DNA from: Sinorhizobium psoraleae
Lineage (GTDB): Bacteria > Pseudomonadota > Alphaproteobacteria > Rhizobiales > Rhizobiaceae
Direction: 5' to 3'
DNA length: 64,000 bases
NCBI RefSeq assembly: GCF_013283645.1
Contig: NZ_JABEKV010000003.1
Coordinates: 868,001 to 932,000 of the forward strand
Both the position numbers and the translations under genes were made by a program. Below the pieces are notes generated by a model that did no database searches, was not told the origin of the DNA, and worked only from the letters and a program-made list of their open reading frames with translations. Below, piece by piece: positions 46,485 to 55,129 of the stretch; the stretch's first letter is position 1, and each line of letters begins with the position of its first letter.

Positions 46485-46682
46485 TTACAGCCGCAGGCTG
46501 TCGTAACCGGCCGTCTTCAACGCCTGTACGATGGCGCTGCTGTCAGCAGTGGTTTCGACGCTCACCTCCCTCGTGCCGAGATCCGCGTTGACCTTGGCCG
46601 CCGGATCGATCCCCCGGATCGCCTTTTCCACCGTGCTGACACAGTGGCCGCAGCTCATGTCGTCGATCTTGTAGCGTTGCAT
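46485..46682 (-). CDS. copZ: Copper chaperone, CopZ-like heavy-metal-associated protein
   Basis: 65 residues, a single HMA ferredoxin-like domain with the metal site MSCGHC (C11, C14). It should carry Cu(I) to the ActP ATPase and possibly to HmrR. The ATG at 46682 is preceded by GGAGACAAGC. The longer open frame to 46931 is not used: it crosses the clear promoter at 46712-46742. First gene of the copper unit; DUF4396 follows after 77 bases. Confidence 0.92.
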   Translation of the reverse strand: MQRYKIDDMSCGHCVSTVEKAIRGIDPAAKVNADLGTREVSVETTADSSAIVQALKTAGYDSLRL

Positions 46683-46711
46683 GCTTGTCTCCTTTGTTTC
46701 GCTATGGGATG

Positions 46712-46742
46712 AAGATGGAGCTTCCCATCGTTGGAAGGTCAA
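46712..46742 (-). promoter_or_regulatory. HmrR/CueR-type promoter of copZ
   Basis: On the minus strand, TTGACC (-35, 46737-46742) and CATCTT (-10, 46712-46717) are 19 bases apart. A perfect dyad CTTCC-N7-GGAAG at 46721-46737 lies within the spacer and -35 edge. This is the classic layout of CueR-activated copA promoters. It points to copZ, 30 bases downstream. Confidence 0.85.
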
Positions 46743-46860
46743 GGCCTCGTCGCAAGAAATTTTCGGCGGCTTTTCAGCGGGCCATAATGCCGCTTTTGTG
46801 CCGCCCGCCGGGGAGCGATCCGCGCCAACATGAGAAAGCGGCGTGGTCCTCACTGCGCTG

Positions 46861-46876
46861 AAAAATTTGAAAGTCT
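46861..46876. promoter_or_regulatory. 16-bp sequence shared with the puuE/hiuH region, copy 1
   Basis: AAAAATTTGAAAGTCT occurs here, about 240 bases upstream of the purine permease, and again at 63373-63388 between two urate-catabolism genes. AT-rich in GC-rich surroundings. Could be a shared regulator site for purine use; no regulator is assigned. Confidence 0.35.
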
Positions 46877-47006
46877 TTCGCCCGTGCCGTCGAAATGGGT
46901 GGCTAGCGATCCTTCGCGCGACGACGCACAATCATTTCGCTCTGCATGAGGCATTCGCTGCGCTCATCCGGTGCGGGCCGAAGGGCCGAAATGGCCGCCT
47001 GACGTT

Positions 47007-47035
47007 TTGAATTCCGGGTCGGTTAAAAATACAAA
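47007..47035 (+). promoter_or_regulatory. Possible sigma-70 promoter of the purine permease
   Basis: TTGAAT (47007-47012) and TACAAA (47030-47035) are separated by 17 bases, each matching four of six consensus positions. The permease start codon is about 80 bases downstream. Confidence 0.3.
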
Positions 47036-47113
47036 TGGTCGGGACGTTGGAGGAGCATCTGCCCGGCCGCTGTCGTTCGGCTGCGTCGTGAGGCGTCTGC
47101 CAAGGGAGGAAAA

Positions 47114-48406
47114 ATGTTTGAACGACTTTTCAAACTGAAAGAGCATGGGACGACCGCCCGCACCGAGCTGGTTGCCGGCCTCACGACATTCCTGACGATG
47201 TCGTACATCATCTTCGTCAACCCCGACATTCTGTCGACGACAGGCATGGATCGCGATGCGATCTTCGTCGCGACCTGTCTTGCCGCCGCGCTCGGCTCGG
47301 CAGTCATGGCTCTCGTCGCCAATTGGCCGATCGGCATGGCGCCGGGCATGGGGCTCAACGCCTTCTTTGCCTTCACCGTCGTCGCCGCTCTTGGCTTCAC
47401 CTGGCAGCAGGCGCTCGGCGCCGTGTTCATCTCCGGTCTCATCTTCCTGCTGCTGACGGTCACGGGCGTGCGAAGCTGGCTGATTGCCGGCATTCCTCAT
47501 TCGTTGCGCAGCGCCATTGCGACCGGTATCGGTCTGTTCCTCGGCATCATCGCGCTCAAGAACGCCGGTATCGTCGTCGACAACCCGGCGACGCTCGTCG
47601 GGCTCGGCGACCTCAAGCAGACCGGGCCCTTGCTCGCGATCCTCGGCTTCTTCGTCATCGCCGTACTGGATTCCCTAAAGATCCGCGGCGCGATCCTGAT
47701 CGGTATTCTCGTCGTCACGGTCCTGTCGATGCTGCTTGGCGTCAGCGAGTTCAAGGGCATCGTTTCGGCGCCGCCGAGCATCGCCCCCACCTTCATGCAA
47801 CTCGACATCATGGGTGCGCTGCATGGCGGGCTGGTCCATGTCATTCTCGTCTTCGTGCTCGTCGAAGTGTTCGACGCGACCGGCACGCTGATCGGCGTCG
47901 CCAAGCGCGCGAAGCTGGTCGAGGAAGGCAAGCCCAGCCGGCTCGGCCGTGCTCTGCTTGCCGACAGTTCAGCAATCATCGCTGGCTCGCTGATCGGCAC
48001 GAGCAGCACCACGGCATATGTGGAGAGCGCTTCCGGCGTCCAGGCCGGCGGCCGTACCGGTCTTACGGCGCTGGTCATTTCCGTACTGTTCCTCGCCGCG
48101 CTGTTCATCTCGCCGCTCGCCGCGGCGGTTCCGTCTTACGCAACGGCGCCGGCGCTGCTCTATGTCGCTGGCCTGATGATGCGCGAGCTCACCGAAATCG
48201 AGTGGGATGATCTGACCGAGGCAGCACCGGCGGCGCTGACCGCGATCGCCATGCCCTTCACCTATTCGATCGCCAACGGCCTTGCCTTCGGCTTCGTAAG
48301 CTACGTCGTGCTCAAGGTGTTCACCGGCAAATGGAACGTCATCCACCCGGCAACGCAGATCGTTGCGGCCCTGTTCGTCGTTCGCTTCGCGTTCTTCGGC
48401 GGCTGA
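47114..48406 (+). CDS. NCS2-family purine permease (AzgA/GhxP-like)
   Basis: 430 residues, about twelve to fourteen membrane helices. TELVAGLTTFLTMSYIIFVN near the N-terminus, GMAPGMGLNAFFAF, and VLVEVFDATGTLIGVA are diagnostic of the AzgA-like branch of the NCS2 family. These are proton symporters for adenine, guanine and hypoxanthine. AAGGGAGG lies six bases before the ATG. Two hairpin terminators follow. Imported purines could enter the xanthine dehydrogenase/urate pathway encoded at the right end of the window. Confidence 0.92.
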   Translation: MFERLFKLKEHGTTARTELVAGLTTFLTMSYIIFVNPDILSTTGMDRDAIFVATCLAAALGSAVMALVANWPIGMAPGMGLNAFFAFTVVAALGFTWQQALGAVFISGLIFLLLTVTGVRSWLIAGIPHSLRSAIATGIGLFLGIIALKNAGIVVDNPATLVGLGDLKQTGPLLAILGFFVIAVLDSLKIRGAILIGILVVTVLSMLLGVSEFKGIVSAPPSIAPTFMQLDIMGALHGGLVHVILVFVLVEVFDATGTLIGVAKRAKLVEEGKPSRLGRALLADSSAIIAGSLIGTSSTTAYVESASGVQAGGRTGLTALVISVLFLAALFISPLAAAVPSYATAPALLYVAGLMMRELTEIEWDDLTEAAPAALTAIAMPFTYSIANGLAFGFVSYVVLKVFTGKWNVIHPATQIVAALFVVRFAFFGG

Positions 48407-48416
48407 ACGGTTGACG

Positions 48417-48447
48417 GCGGGGCGGAGGTTTCCGGCCCGCTTTGTTT
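48417..48447 (+). terminator. Rho-independent terminator candidate after the purine permease
   Basis: GCGGG at 48417-48421 pairs with CCCGC at 48436-48440, with further C-G, G-C and A-T pairs inside (one bulge on each side). TTTGTTT follows directly. It lies 11 bases after the permease stop codon. Confidence 0.55.
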
Positions 48448-48468
48448 CCTTGTTCCGACAACGAAGTC

Positions 48469-48506
48469 GGCCGGATCTGCGTTGAGCAGGTTCGGCCTTT
48501 CCTTTT
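48469..48506 (+). terminator. Strong hairpin terminator
   Basis: GGCCGGATCTGC (48469-48480) pairs along its full 12 bases with GCAGGTTCGGCC (48486-48497), two pairs being G-T, around a five-base loop GTTGA. TTTCCTTTTG follows. Second of two tandem terminators after the permease. Confidence 0.75.
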
Positions 48507-48642
48507 GTTGATTGATCGGTCTGGCCGAGATGGCCTCTACTGATGTTGTCAGGAGCATATCTAGAGTCGACTTCGCCTCTCGTTCCTATCGATACCCGGC
48601 GCTCGCGAAGCTCGGAAATTGGAGTTTCAACTTGTCCTATAC

Positions 48643-48653
48643 TTGTAAAAAAT
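48643..48653 (+). promoter_or_regulatory. Direct repeat TTGTAAAAAAT, copy 1
   Basis: An 11-bp sequence repeated exactly at 48731-48741, both in the leader of the DUF1537 kinase-GntR operon. It may be a binding site for the GntR regulator encoded by the second gene. Confidence 0.3.
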
Positions 48654-48730
48654 ATGTTGCCTTCGTCACAGGTTCTGCCATGATTTGAAAGGGAAAAATG
48701 AGCGCGATTCTGCATCGTTCGCTTGGGAAT

Positions 48731-48741
48731 TTGTAAAAAAT
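48731..48741 (+). promoter_or_regulatory. Direct repeat TTGTAAAAAAT, copy 2
   Basis: Second exact copy, ending ten bases before the kinase start codon. A bound protein here would block initiation. Pairs with the copy at 48643-48653. Confidence 0.3.
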
Positions 48742-48751
48742 TGGATGCCGC

Positions 48752-49804
48752 ATGGATGCAATGCAGAACAGGCTTTTGATCATTGCCGATGACCTGACCG
48801 GCGCGCTGGATACGGCGGCGCCCTTCGCTGTTCATGGCTTCTCGGTCGATGTCGTCGCAGACCAGAGCGCGCTTGGCGAGGCGATCGAGCGCGGCTCCGA
48901 CGTGATCGCGGTTACGACGCGTAGCCGCGAAATCGACGCGGCAGAGGCCGCGCGACGCGTTCTGCTCGCGCAGCGGGCGATGGCACCGGGCATGCGGATC
49001 TTCAAGAAGGTCGATTCGCGCCTGAAGGGCAACGTCGAGGCGGAGCTTTCCGTTCTGGATTTTGCAAGGGCGGTTGTCTTGCCGGCGATCCCGGAATTCG
49101 GCCGGGTCGTCAGCGATGGCCAGATCCGCGGTTTCGGGGTCGATCAACCGATTTCCGTTGCCGACCGCCTGGGTGTCGTCGCCGATCGCGCCGTCGTGCC
49201 GGACACCGGGACGGTCGAGGAGATGAGCGTTGCAGTCGATGGGATTGGCCCCGGCGATCTTCTCGTCGGCGCGCTTTCGCTCGCCAACGCCTTGGCGAGC
49301 AGGACGGGCAGGCCGCGTGCGGAGCCCTTTGCCGCGCGGGAGGGGCAACTGCTTATGGCCATAGGCTCCCGGGATCCGATCACCGTGGCGCAGGTCGAGG
49401 AACTGCGGCGTGCCGTACCCGATCTCCTCTATCTGGCGGCGCCTGCGGGACAGGTGGAACAGGTCCGTCGCGGTTCCGAGCACGCAAAGGACGTGACTTT
49501 GATACAGGCGGTGGAGGGCATGCCGCCGGCCAGGGCGTCGGATGTGGCTGCAGCGCTCGCGCGATCCGCGGCCGCGTTTGTCGACGGATGCCGGACGATG
49601 CTGCTCTGCGGCGGTGCGACGGCGGAAGCCTATTTCGAACGCGAGAACATTCGTGTTCTCCGCCTGGTCGGGGAAGTGCTTCCGGGCCTTCCGGTTGCCG
49701 AGCATGACGGCCGATTCTACATTACCAAATCGGGCGGCTTTGGCGATTCCGACACGCTTTCCAAGGTCGTCCGCGCCATGACGAGGAAAGAGGTGTTGGC
49801 CTGA
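48752..49804 (+). CDS. DUF1537 four-carbon acid-sugar kinase
   Basis: 350 residues. RLLIIADDLTGALDTAAPFA is the N-terminal signature of the DUF1537 family, and FKKVDSRLKGNVEAEL the second conserved block; KSGGFGDSDTL near the C-terminus contributes to the ATP site. These enzymes phosphorylate acids such as D-threonate, D-erythronate and related sugars. It is shorter than the usual ~420 residues. A PdxA2-like dehydrogenase, the usual partner that acts on 4-phosphothreonate, is encoded nearby on the opposite strand. The stop overlaps the GntR regulator start. An alternative ATG lies at 48761. Confidence 0.88.
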   Translation: MDAMQNRLLIIADDLTGALDTAAPFAVHGFSVDVVADQSALGEAIERGSDVIAVTTRSREIDAAEAARRVLLAQRAMAPGMRIFKKVDSRLKGNVEAELSVLDFARAVVLPAIPEFGRVVSDGQIRGFGVDQPISVADRLGVVADRAVVPDTGTVEEMSVAVDGIGPGDLLVGALSLANALASRTGRPRAEPFAAREGQLLMAIGSRDPITVAQVEELRRAVPDLLYLAAPAGQVEQVRRGSEHAKDVTLIQAVEGMPPARASDVAAALARSAAAFVDGCRTMLLCGGATAEAYFERENIRVLRLVGEVLPGLPVAEHDGRFYITKSGGFGDSDTLSKVVRAMTRKEVLA

Positions 49805-50529
49805 TGCGCGCCGGAGAGCAGCTTTCGCACCGCAAGAGCCTGAGCGAGGTCGTCTTCGAACGGCTGCAGCACGCGATCAAATCGGGTGCCTATCAGAGCG
49901 ACGAGCGCCTGCCGACCGAACATGAGCTGGCGGCGGAGTTCCAGGTCTCCCGCCCGGTCGTTCGCGATGCCCTGAAAAGACTTCGCGATCAGGGCCTTGT
50001 CTACTCGCGGCAGGGGGCCGGCAGTTTCGTTCGAATTCAGGGTTTGCGGCAGCCGCTTGGCTTCGGACCGCTCGAAAACATCGCCGACCTGCAGAACTGT
50101 TACGAGTTCCGCATGACGATGGAACCCGAGGCCGCGGCGCTTGCTGCCGAGCGGCACAGCGAAACGCAGATCCGGGTGATCAGGCTTGCACTCGAGACCT
50201 TGCAGGACGCGACCAATCGGCAGCGCCATCGGGAGGACGCCGATTTCATGTTCCATCTGGCAATCGCCCAAGCGTCCGGAAACAGCTACTTCTCGACGGC
50301 GATGGAAGCGCTCAAGGATCACATCGCCATCGGCATGCAGTTCCACGGCCTGTCGCTGAAAAACTCTGTGACTGGCTTGCGTCATGTCTACGACGAGCAT
50401 GCGGCGATCTACGAGGCCATTCGTGACCGAAAACCGAACCAGGCACGCGAGCTCATGCGCCAGCATATCCGCGGTTCTCGCGATCGGCTTTTCGAGGGCC
50501 GGCGTCCGGAGTACACGCAGGGCGGCTGA
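49804..50529 (+). CDS. GntR-family regulator, FadR/FCD subgroup
   Basis: 241 residues. An N-terminal winged helix-turn-helix (LPTEHELAAEFQVSRPVVRD, then ALKRLRDQGLV) is followed by an FCD ligand-binding domain with metal or ligand histidines (HRHREDADFMFHLAIAQASG, HVYDEHAAIYEAI). Translationally coupled to the kinase (TGATG). It likely represses the acid-sugar locus and responds to a pathway acid. Candidate targets are its own operon, with repeats at 48643 and 48731, and the convergent catabolic operon starting at 54889. Confidence 0.92.
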   Translation: MRAGEQLSHRKSLSEVVFERLQHAIKSGAYQSDERLPTEHELAAEFQVSRPVVRDALKRLRDQGLVYSRQGAGSFVRIQGLRQPLGFGPLENIADLQNCYEFRMTMEPEAAALAAERHSETQIRVIRLALETLQDATNRQRHREDADFMFHLAIAQASGNSYFSTAMEALKDHIAIGMQFHGLSLKNSVTGLRHVYDEHAAIYEAIRDRKPNQARELMRQHIRGSRDRLFEGRRPEYTQGG

Positions 50530-50724
50530 CCTTCCATGCCTGTCCGTGACGTGCACTCAACTCGTTTTCACGACCCACTGAGTGTCGATGTCCGGCCCGC
50601 GCACGGATACTCGCAGATCGGGTCGGCAAAGCATGGTTTCGGCCGGCGTCTATCGCCGGCAGTCCAGTGCCGACCCGGTGACCCGTCATCACGGATCTCA
50701 GGTGAACGTGTGACCCGCGGCTCG

Positions 50725-51849
50725 TCAGAACGTGGCCCTATAGATGTCCAGCACGTCACGCACAGACATCTCGCGCGGATTGTTGTCCATCAACCGGCGA
50801 ATGGCGTGAGCCTCGCCTGCCCAAATCTCCAGAGCGTCCGGATCGGCGCCGTGAGCCGACAGACGCATTTCCACGCCGAGCTCCTCGCAAAAGCGGTAGG
50901 CAGCCTTGAGGACCTGCGCGTGATCGTCGAGCGCGGGAAGTCCGAGCGCATCGAGGACTTCCGCGGTCTTTTCCTTGCGCACCGGAGCGTTGTAGGCGAG
51001 CACATGCGGGAAGATGATGGCGTTTGCCAGTCCGTGCGGCAGTCCAAGCCGCGTGCCGAGCGGGTAGGCGAGGGCGTGGCCGGCAGCCGTATTCACGGGG
51101 CCCAAGCAAATGCCGCCGTAGTAGGATGCGAGCATCATGCCGGCGCGCGCTTCCGTGTCGCGTCCGTTCGCCACCGCACGCGCGAGATACTTGCCGACGA
51201 GCCGGATCCCCATGCGGGCATAGCCGTCGATGAGATCATGCGCGCGGATATTCGTGAAGGCTTCGACGCAGTGCGCCATGGCGTCGATGCCTGTCGCCGC
51301 AGTCACCGCCGGCGGGACGGACCAGGTCAATTCCGGATCGAGGATGGCGATATCCGCGAGCAGGTGCGGGCTTTCGACCGCTTTCTTGGCATGGGTCGCG
51401 CTGTCGGTGATCAGCGCCCGGATACCGGCTTCGGATCCCGTGCCGGCCGTGGTCGGCACCTGCGCCAACCGGGTCCGGCGGCCTTCGACCTTGTTCGGTC
51501 CGACGACGTCGTCGAGCGATTGTGAGCCGTCCCAGAGGGCCGCGACCAGTTTCGCAACGTCCAGCACCGAGCCGCCGCCGAGACCGACAACGAGGTCCGG
51601 CCTGAGCGCGCGAGCAGCCTCCAGGGCGGAGGCGAGCGCCCTGTCGTCCGGTTCGGCCGGAACATCGGAAAAGATCGATGCCTTGTTGCCGAGGCCGAGC
51701 CTTTCCGCAAAGCCGATCGTGTGTACCGACGCGACGATCAGGACGCGCTTGGTGCTCTCGGCCAAGGCACCGAGCCTTGCCGAGGCACCGGCGCCGATCT
51801 CGAGGCGCTTCGGTTGGTGGAGCGTAATCGGTCTCGCCATTCCGTCCAT
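50725..51849 (-). CDS. Iron-containing alcohol dehydrogenase
   Basis: 374 residues. The NAD-binding loop is VVGLGGGSVLDVAKLVA. Metal ligands lie in GIDAMAHCVEAF and LGLPHGLANAIIFPHV. Group III alcohol dehydrogenases of this kind oxidise or reduce small hydroxy acids, aldehydes or polyols. GGAG lies six bases before the ATG. Last gene of a four-gene minus-strand operon (BNR protein, PdxA2, DHDPS-family, Fe-ADH). It may act on an aldehyde released by the aldolase upstream; this is inference. Confidence 0.92.
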   Translation of the reverse strand: MDGMARPITLHQPKRLEIGAGASARLGALAESTKRVLIVASVHTIGFAERLGLGNKASIFSDVPAEPDDRALASALEAARALRPDLVVGLGGGSVLDVAKLVAALWDGSQSLDDVVGPNKVEGRRTRLAQVPTTAGTGSEAGIRALITDSATHAKKAVESPHLLADIAILDPELTWSVPPAVTAATGIDAMAHCVEAFTNIRAHDLIDGYARMGIRLVGKYLARAVANGRDTEARAGMMLASYYGGICLGPVNTAAGHALAYPLGTRLGLPHGLANAIIFPHVLAYNAPVRKEKTAEVLDALGLPALDDHAQVLKAAYRFCEELGVEMRLSAHGADPDALEIWAGEAHAIRRLMDNNPREMSVRDVLDIYRATF

Positions 51850-51859
51850 GATCGGCTCC

Positions 51860-52771
51860 TCAGGCCTGTTCCAGCTTCGTCATGCGGGCCCAGACCGCGT
51901 CGCGTTCGGCGTCCGTCAGCTCCACGAGGGGCGGATTGACGCGCAGCCAGCCATTGTCGCCCCGGCGGCGCGCAACTAGCGCCTTGACGGTCGGGAGCTG
52001 GACATAGGCATTGGTCAGTTCGCGCCAGGCGACGATCTTCTCCTGGGCGGCTTTCACCTCCGTCTCCTTGCCGGCGACGTTCCAGTTGTCGAAGACGAGG
52101 CGCAGCTCGGCGGCAACGAGGTTCGAGCTTGCGGTGATGCAGCCGGCGCCACCCGCCTCGAGCAACGGCAGCAGCAACGGGTCGGCCCCTGCGAGCACGC
52201 CGAAGTCCGGGAAGGTCTTGACAATGGCCTTCATGTTTTCGAGATCGCCCGAACTGTCCTTGATGCCGACGACGATTCCCGGGAAATCTTCGCGAAGACG
52301 GCCGATGACCTCATGCGGGATCGCCACGCCGGAAACCTGGGGAATGTGATAGAGCACTATCCTCAGCCGGTCGTCGCCGACGCTTTCGATGATGCGGGCA
52401 TAGGCGCGATAAATGCCCTCGGCGCTGACGCCCTTGTAGTAGAAGGGCGGCAGCATCACGACGCCGCGCACACCAGCCCGGATGGCGTGGCGGGTGAGTT
52501 CGATCGTGTCGGCGACGGCCGATTGGGCCGTTCCCGGCAGGAGCTGTTCCGGACGGATGCCGCCGGCAATGGCCCGGTCGAGAATTTCCATACGGTCCTT
52601 CAATCCGAAGGAATTGGCTTCTCCGGTGGTGCCCAAGAGGGCGATGCCGTGGCAGCCTTCGTCCAACAGCTTTCGGCAATGGTCGATGAACAGGCGGAAA
52701 TCCGGCCTGCCATCGGTCGTTACGGCTGTGGTTGCGGCGCAGAACACGCCGCCAATTTCGAAATCAGACAT
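51860..52771 (-). CDS. DHDPS/NAL-family aldolase
   Basis: 303 residues, TIM-barrel. GTTGE at 47-51, Y141 in [10 protein letters not shown] and Schiff-base K171 in VGIKDSSGD are the family catalytic residues. It should cleave or form a carbon-carbon bond using pyruvate or a related keto acid, as in dihydrodipicolinate synthase, N-acetylneuraminate lyase or keto-deoxy-acid aldolases. Its place in a catabolic operon argues for an aldolase rather than lysine synthesis. The ATG at 52771 overlaps the end of pdxA2 by eight bases; GGGAAG lies upstream. Confidence 0.9.
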   Translation of the reverse strand: MSDFEIGGVFCAATTAVTTDGRPDFRLFIDHCRKLLDEGCHGIALLGTTGEANSFGLKDRMEILDRAIAGGIRPEQLLPGTAQSAVADTIELTRHAIRAGVRGVVMLPPFYYKGVSAEGIYRAYARIIESVGDDRLRIVLYHIPQVSGVAIPHEVIGRLREDFPGIVVGIKDSSGDLENMKAIVKTFPDFGVLAGADPLLLPLLEAGGAGCITASSNLVAAELRLVFDNWNVAGKETEVKAAQEKIVAWRELTNAYVQLPTVKALVARRRGDNGWLRVNPPLVELTDAERDAVWARMTKLEQA

Positions 52772-53720
52772 TTGCGTTCTTCCCAGCGATAAGCTTGCGC
52801 GCGTAGGCAATAGCGGCGTTCATGTTGACGTGGTTGGCTTTGCCCGTACCAGCGATGTCGAAGGCCGTCCCGTGATCGACCGAAGTCCGATCGATCGGCA
52901 GGCCCACCGACACGTTGACCGCCGTGTCGAAGGCGACCAGCTTGATCGGGATGTGCCCCTGGTCGTGATATTGCGCGATGACGAGATCGAAACCGCCCTG
53001 GTAGGCGCGGTGGAAAACCGTGTCCGCCGAAATCGGGCCCTGCACGTCGATGCCTTCCGCGCGCGCTTCGGCCACGGCCGGCGTGATGTGTTCATCGTCC
53101 TCCGTTCCGAAGAGGCCGTTTTCTCCGCAATGGGGGTTGATGCCGGCTACGGCGATCCTGGGTTTCTCGTAGCCGATGCGTTTGAGATGCTCGTTCCCCG
53201 CCCTGATCGTCGCCAGAATGCGCTCGGGCTTGGCGCGCCCAATCGCGTCCTTCAGCGAAACATGCGTCGAGACGTGGATGACCTTCAGCCGCTCCGACGC
53301 CAGCAGCATGAAGGCGGATTTCGCGCCGGTCAGCGCCGTCAGCATGCCGGTATGACCGTCGTAGTGGTGCCCGGCCGAGTTCAGCGCTTCCTTGTTGATC
53401 GGCGCCGTGACGATGCAGCCGATCTTCCCGGCCATCGCAGACTTGACGGCAAGGTCGATGAACCGAAAGGACGCGTCGCCGGAGACCGCGCTGAGTCTCC
53501 CCCAGGGTAGCGGTGCCCCTTCGACCGGAACGTCCTCGATGATGTCGCGGAGGTCGAGTTCGATGCCGAGAACTGCCTTTGCTGCCTCGAGCTGCGCCAG
53601 GTTCCCGAACACCCGTGTTGCGGCCCGATCGGCGGCACTCATCTCGGCAAGAGACTTGACGATGATCTCCGGTCCGACGCCTGCCGGGTCGCCCATGGTT
53701 ATGCCAACGATATTGCTCAT
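52764..53720 (-). CDS. PdxA2-type 4-phospho-D-threonate/erythronate dehydrogenase
   Basis: 318 residues. [20 protein letters not shown] is the PdxA-family N-terminus. Metal-binding histidines occur in [13 protein letters not shown] and [13 protein letters not shown], and HYDGHTG is typical of the PdxA2 branch rather than the pyridoxal enzyme. By family it oxidises and decarboxylates 4-phospho-D-threonate or a similar phosphorylated acid, the product of DUF1537 kinases. The start at 53720 overlaps the BNR gene stop as ATGA; the longer open frame is antisense-like extension. Catabolic context supports PdxA2. Confidence 0.88.
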   Translation of the reverse strand: MSNIVGITMGDPAGVGPEIIVKSLAEMSAADRAATRVFGNLAQLEAAKAVLGIELDLRDIIEDVPVEGAPLPWGRLSAVSGDASFRFIDLAVKSAMAGKIGCIVTAPINKEALNSAGHHYDGHTGMLTALTGAKSAFMLLASERLKVIHVSTHVSLKDAIGRAKPERILATIRAGNEHLKRIGYEKPRIAVAGINPHCGENGLFGTEDDEHITPAVAEARAEGIDVQGPISADTVFHRAYQGGFDLVIAQYHDQGHIPIKLVAFDTAVNVSVGLPIDRTSVDHGTAFDIAGTGKANHVNMNAAIAYARKLIAGKNANV

Positions 53721-54889
53721 TTCGGGTCTCCGTCGATCCAGCTCCTGGCGAGGCGGACGTATTTGATCGCGCGTCGATGGAAGGTAAACGCGATGTGGAG
53801 GTTGCCTTCTCCGTCCTCGAGAAGCGTCGGATAGGAAAGCTCGTGATTCCGCCCGTCGAGCGAATTGTTCGAAAGGCAGGTGCCCGGCCCATCTTCGACC
53901 ACCCGCCGAAGCGGAAACGTCCTGCCGCCGTCCGTCGAAACGCAAAGCGTCAGCGGCGCCCGGGGGACGCCCCAGATCGGCGTTATTCCGCCCTCGGCGT
54001 TCGGGCGATGATCGTCCTCGCCAAGTTCATCATAGAGCGAATCGCGCCGATCGCTCGAGGTTGCTGCTGAGACCGGATTGCACAGCAGCGCCACGCGTCC
54101 GTCGGCGAGACGGACAGCGGCGATCGAGGAATTGTTGTTGGGCACGTCCGTCGCTTCCGGCGCCGTCCAGCTCCGCCCGTCGTCAAGGCTCGTCGAACGG
54201 TAGACGAAGTCCGCCTGGCGGCGGCGGAAGAACGCGACCATTTCATTGCCGTCGAGCGGCACGATCGTCATGTGGACGCAGCCGTAGGACTGCGGAACTT
54301 CTGTCACCGTCCAGCTCGCACCTTCGTCGCTGCTGACCGCCACGGCCGCGGTGTCGTGCGTGCCGGTCCAGCGCGCGCCAGGGCGAGGGTTGCACAAAAA
54401 TAGAGGCAGCATCCACGCGCCATCGTCACGTCGGACGATTGTCGACCGGATGAACGTCCCGGCTGCGAGCCCAAGGTCTCGGGCCGGCCCGGAAAAGAGC
54501 GTTCCGTTCTCAAGGGTCAGGGATCCTTCGCGCACACGGCTTTCGTCCTGGTTTCCCGATGGCTGCGCCGTGTGAAACAGGCTGACGCCCGCGTCGGGGC
54601 GAACGAAGATCATCGGATTTTGTTCGGAACGATCCGGATCATCGGTGACCTGGACTGTATCCGACCAGGTGCCACTTCCGGGCGCAAGGACCGAGAGGTG
54701 AATGGAGATGTCCGATTTGCCCTCGAGTGTCCCGGCAAACCAGGTGCAGGCAAGCGAGCCATCCGGCAGGAATGCCAGGAACGACGCGTGATTATGAATC
54801 TTGGGCGACGGCAGAAAGGCTTCCTGACGGTCCGTGCCTGCGGGGACGAGGTGCCCGTCCATGCGTCTTCCGATCTCTTCGGGCGTCAA
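53717..54889 (-). CDS. BNR-repeat sialidase-like protein
   Basis: 390 residues. Three Asp-box motifs are visible: [16 protein letters not shown] and STDGGRTF, typical of six-bladed propellers of the sialidase superfamily. [14 protein letters not shown] and [12 protein letters not shown] near the N-terminus are shared by BNR_2 proteins. The start is a TTG at 54889 with GGGAGGAG five bases upstream; an ATG at 54859 is the alternative. No signal peptide is evident, so it is probably cytoplasmic. It heads the catabolic operon. It may hydrolyse a glycoside to release the acid sugar, but catalytic residues cannot be confirmed by eye. Confidence 0.8.
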   Translation of the reverse strand: MTPEEIGRRMDGHLVPAGTDRQEAFLPSPKIHNHASFLAFLPDGSLACTWFAGTLEGKSDISIHLSVLAPGSGTWSDTVQVTDDPDRSEQNPMIFVRPDAGVSLFHTAQPSGNQDESRVREGSLTLENGTLFSGPARDLGLAAGTFIRSTIVRRDDGAWMLPLFLCNPRPGARWTGTHDTAAVAVSSDEGASWTVTEVPQSYGCVHMTIVPLDGNEMVAFFRRRQADFVYRSTSLDDGRSWTAPEATDVPNNNSSIAAVRLADGRVALLCNPVSAATSSDRRDSLYDELGEDDHRPNAEGGITPIWGVPRAPLTLCVSTDGGRTFPLRRVVEDGPGTCLSNNSLDGRNHELSYPTLLEDGEGNLHIAFTFHRRAIKYVRLARSWIDGDPK

Positions 54890-55129
54890 TTCTCTCCTCC
54901 CTTTCCTGTCGATGTGCAAAAAGAATTCAAAAGAATCAGATGTTGTCAAGTTGAATATGGTCAAATCAGAAGTGCTTGTTCACACATAAAAGCAAAAATA
55001 TCGCGTAATATCAATAATATAAGTCTTGGAAAAAAATGCGGCCGCGGAAATGGCAATGCATGAGTTGACAAATTGGTGGCGTTGATCCAGTCTGGTTTCA
55101 AGTGAGCGAGAGGAGCGTCACGGGAGAGC

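Larger units (their letters stand above)
46683..47113. other. Divergent intergenic region, 431 bp
   Basis: Between copZ (minus) and the purine permease (plus). It contains the copper-responsive promoter at 46712-46742, a 16-bp sequence at 46861-46876 repeated near puuE/hiuH, and a possible sigma-70 promoter at 47007-47035. A frame on the minus strand (46964-47500) is antisense to the permease. I found no riboswitch fold. Confidence 0.5.
48407..48751. other. Intergenic region with two terminators and a regulated leader, 345 bp
   Basis: The first 100 bases hold two hairpin terminators after the permease gene. The rest, up to the DUF1537 kinase start, is AT-rich and contains two copies of TTGTAAAAAAT. 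It probably contains the promoter and operators of the kinase-regulator operon. Confidence 0.55.

Noticed and set aside
46932-47113. Possible purine riboswitch ahead of the NCS2 permease
   Set aside because: No three-way junction or conserved purine-aptamer core could be traced in the leader.
47969-49705. 578-codon minus-strand frame spanning the purine permease and DUF1537 kinase
   Set aside because: Crosses two terminators and two recognised genes in antisense; shadow composition.
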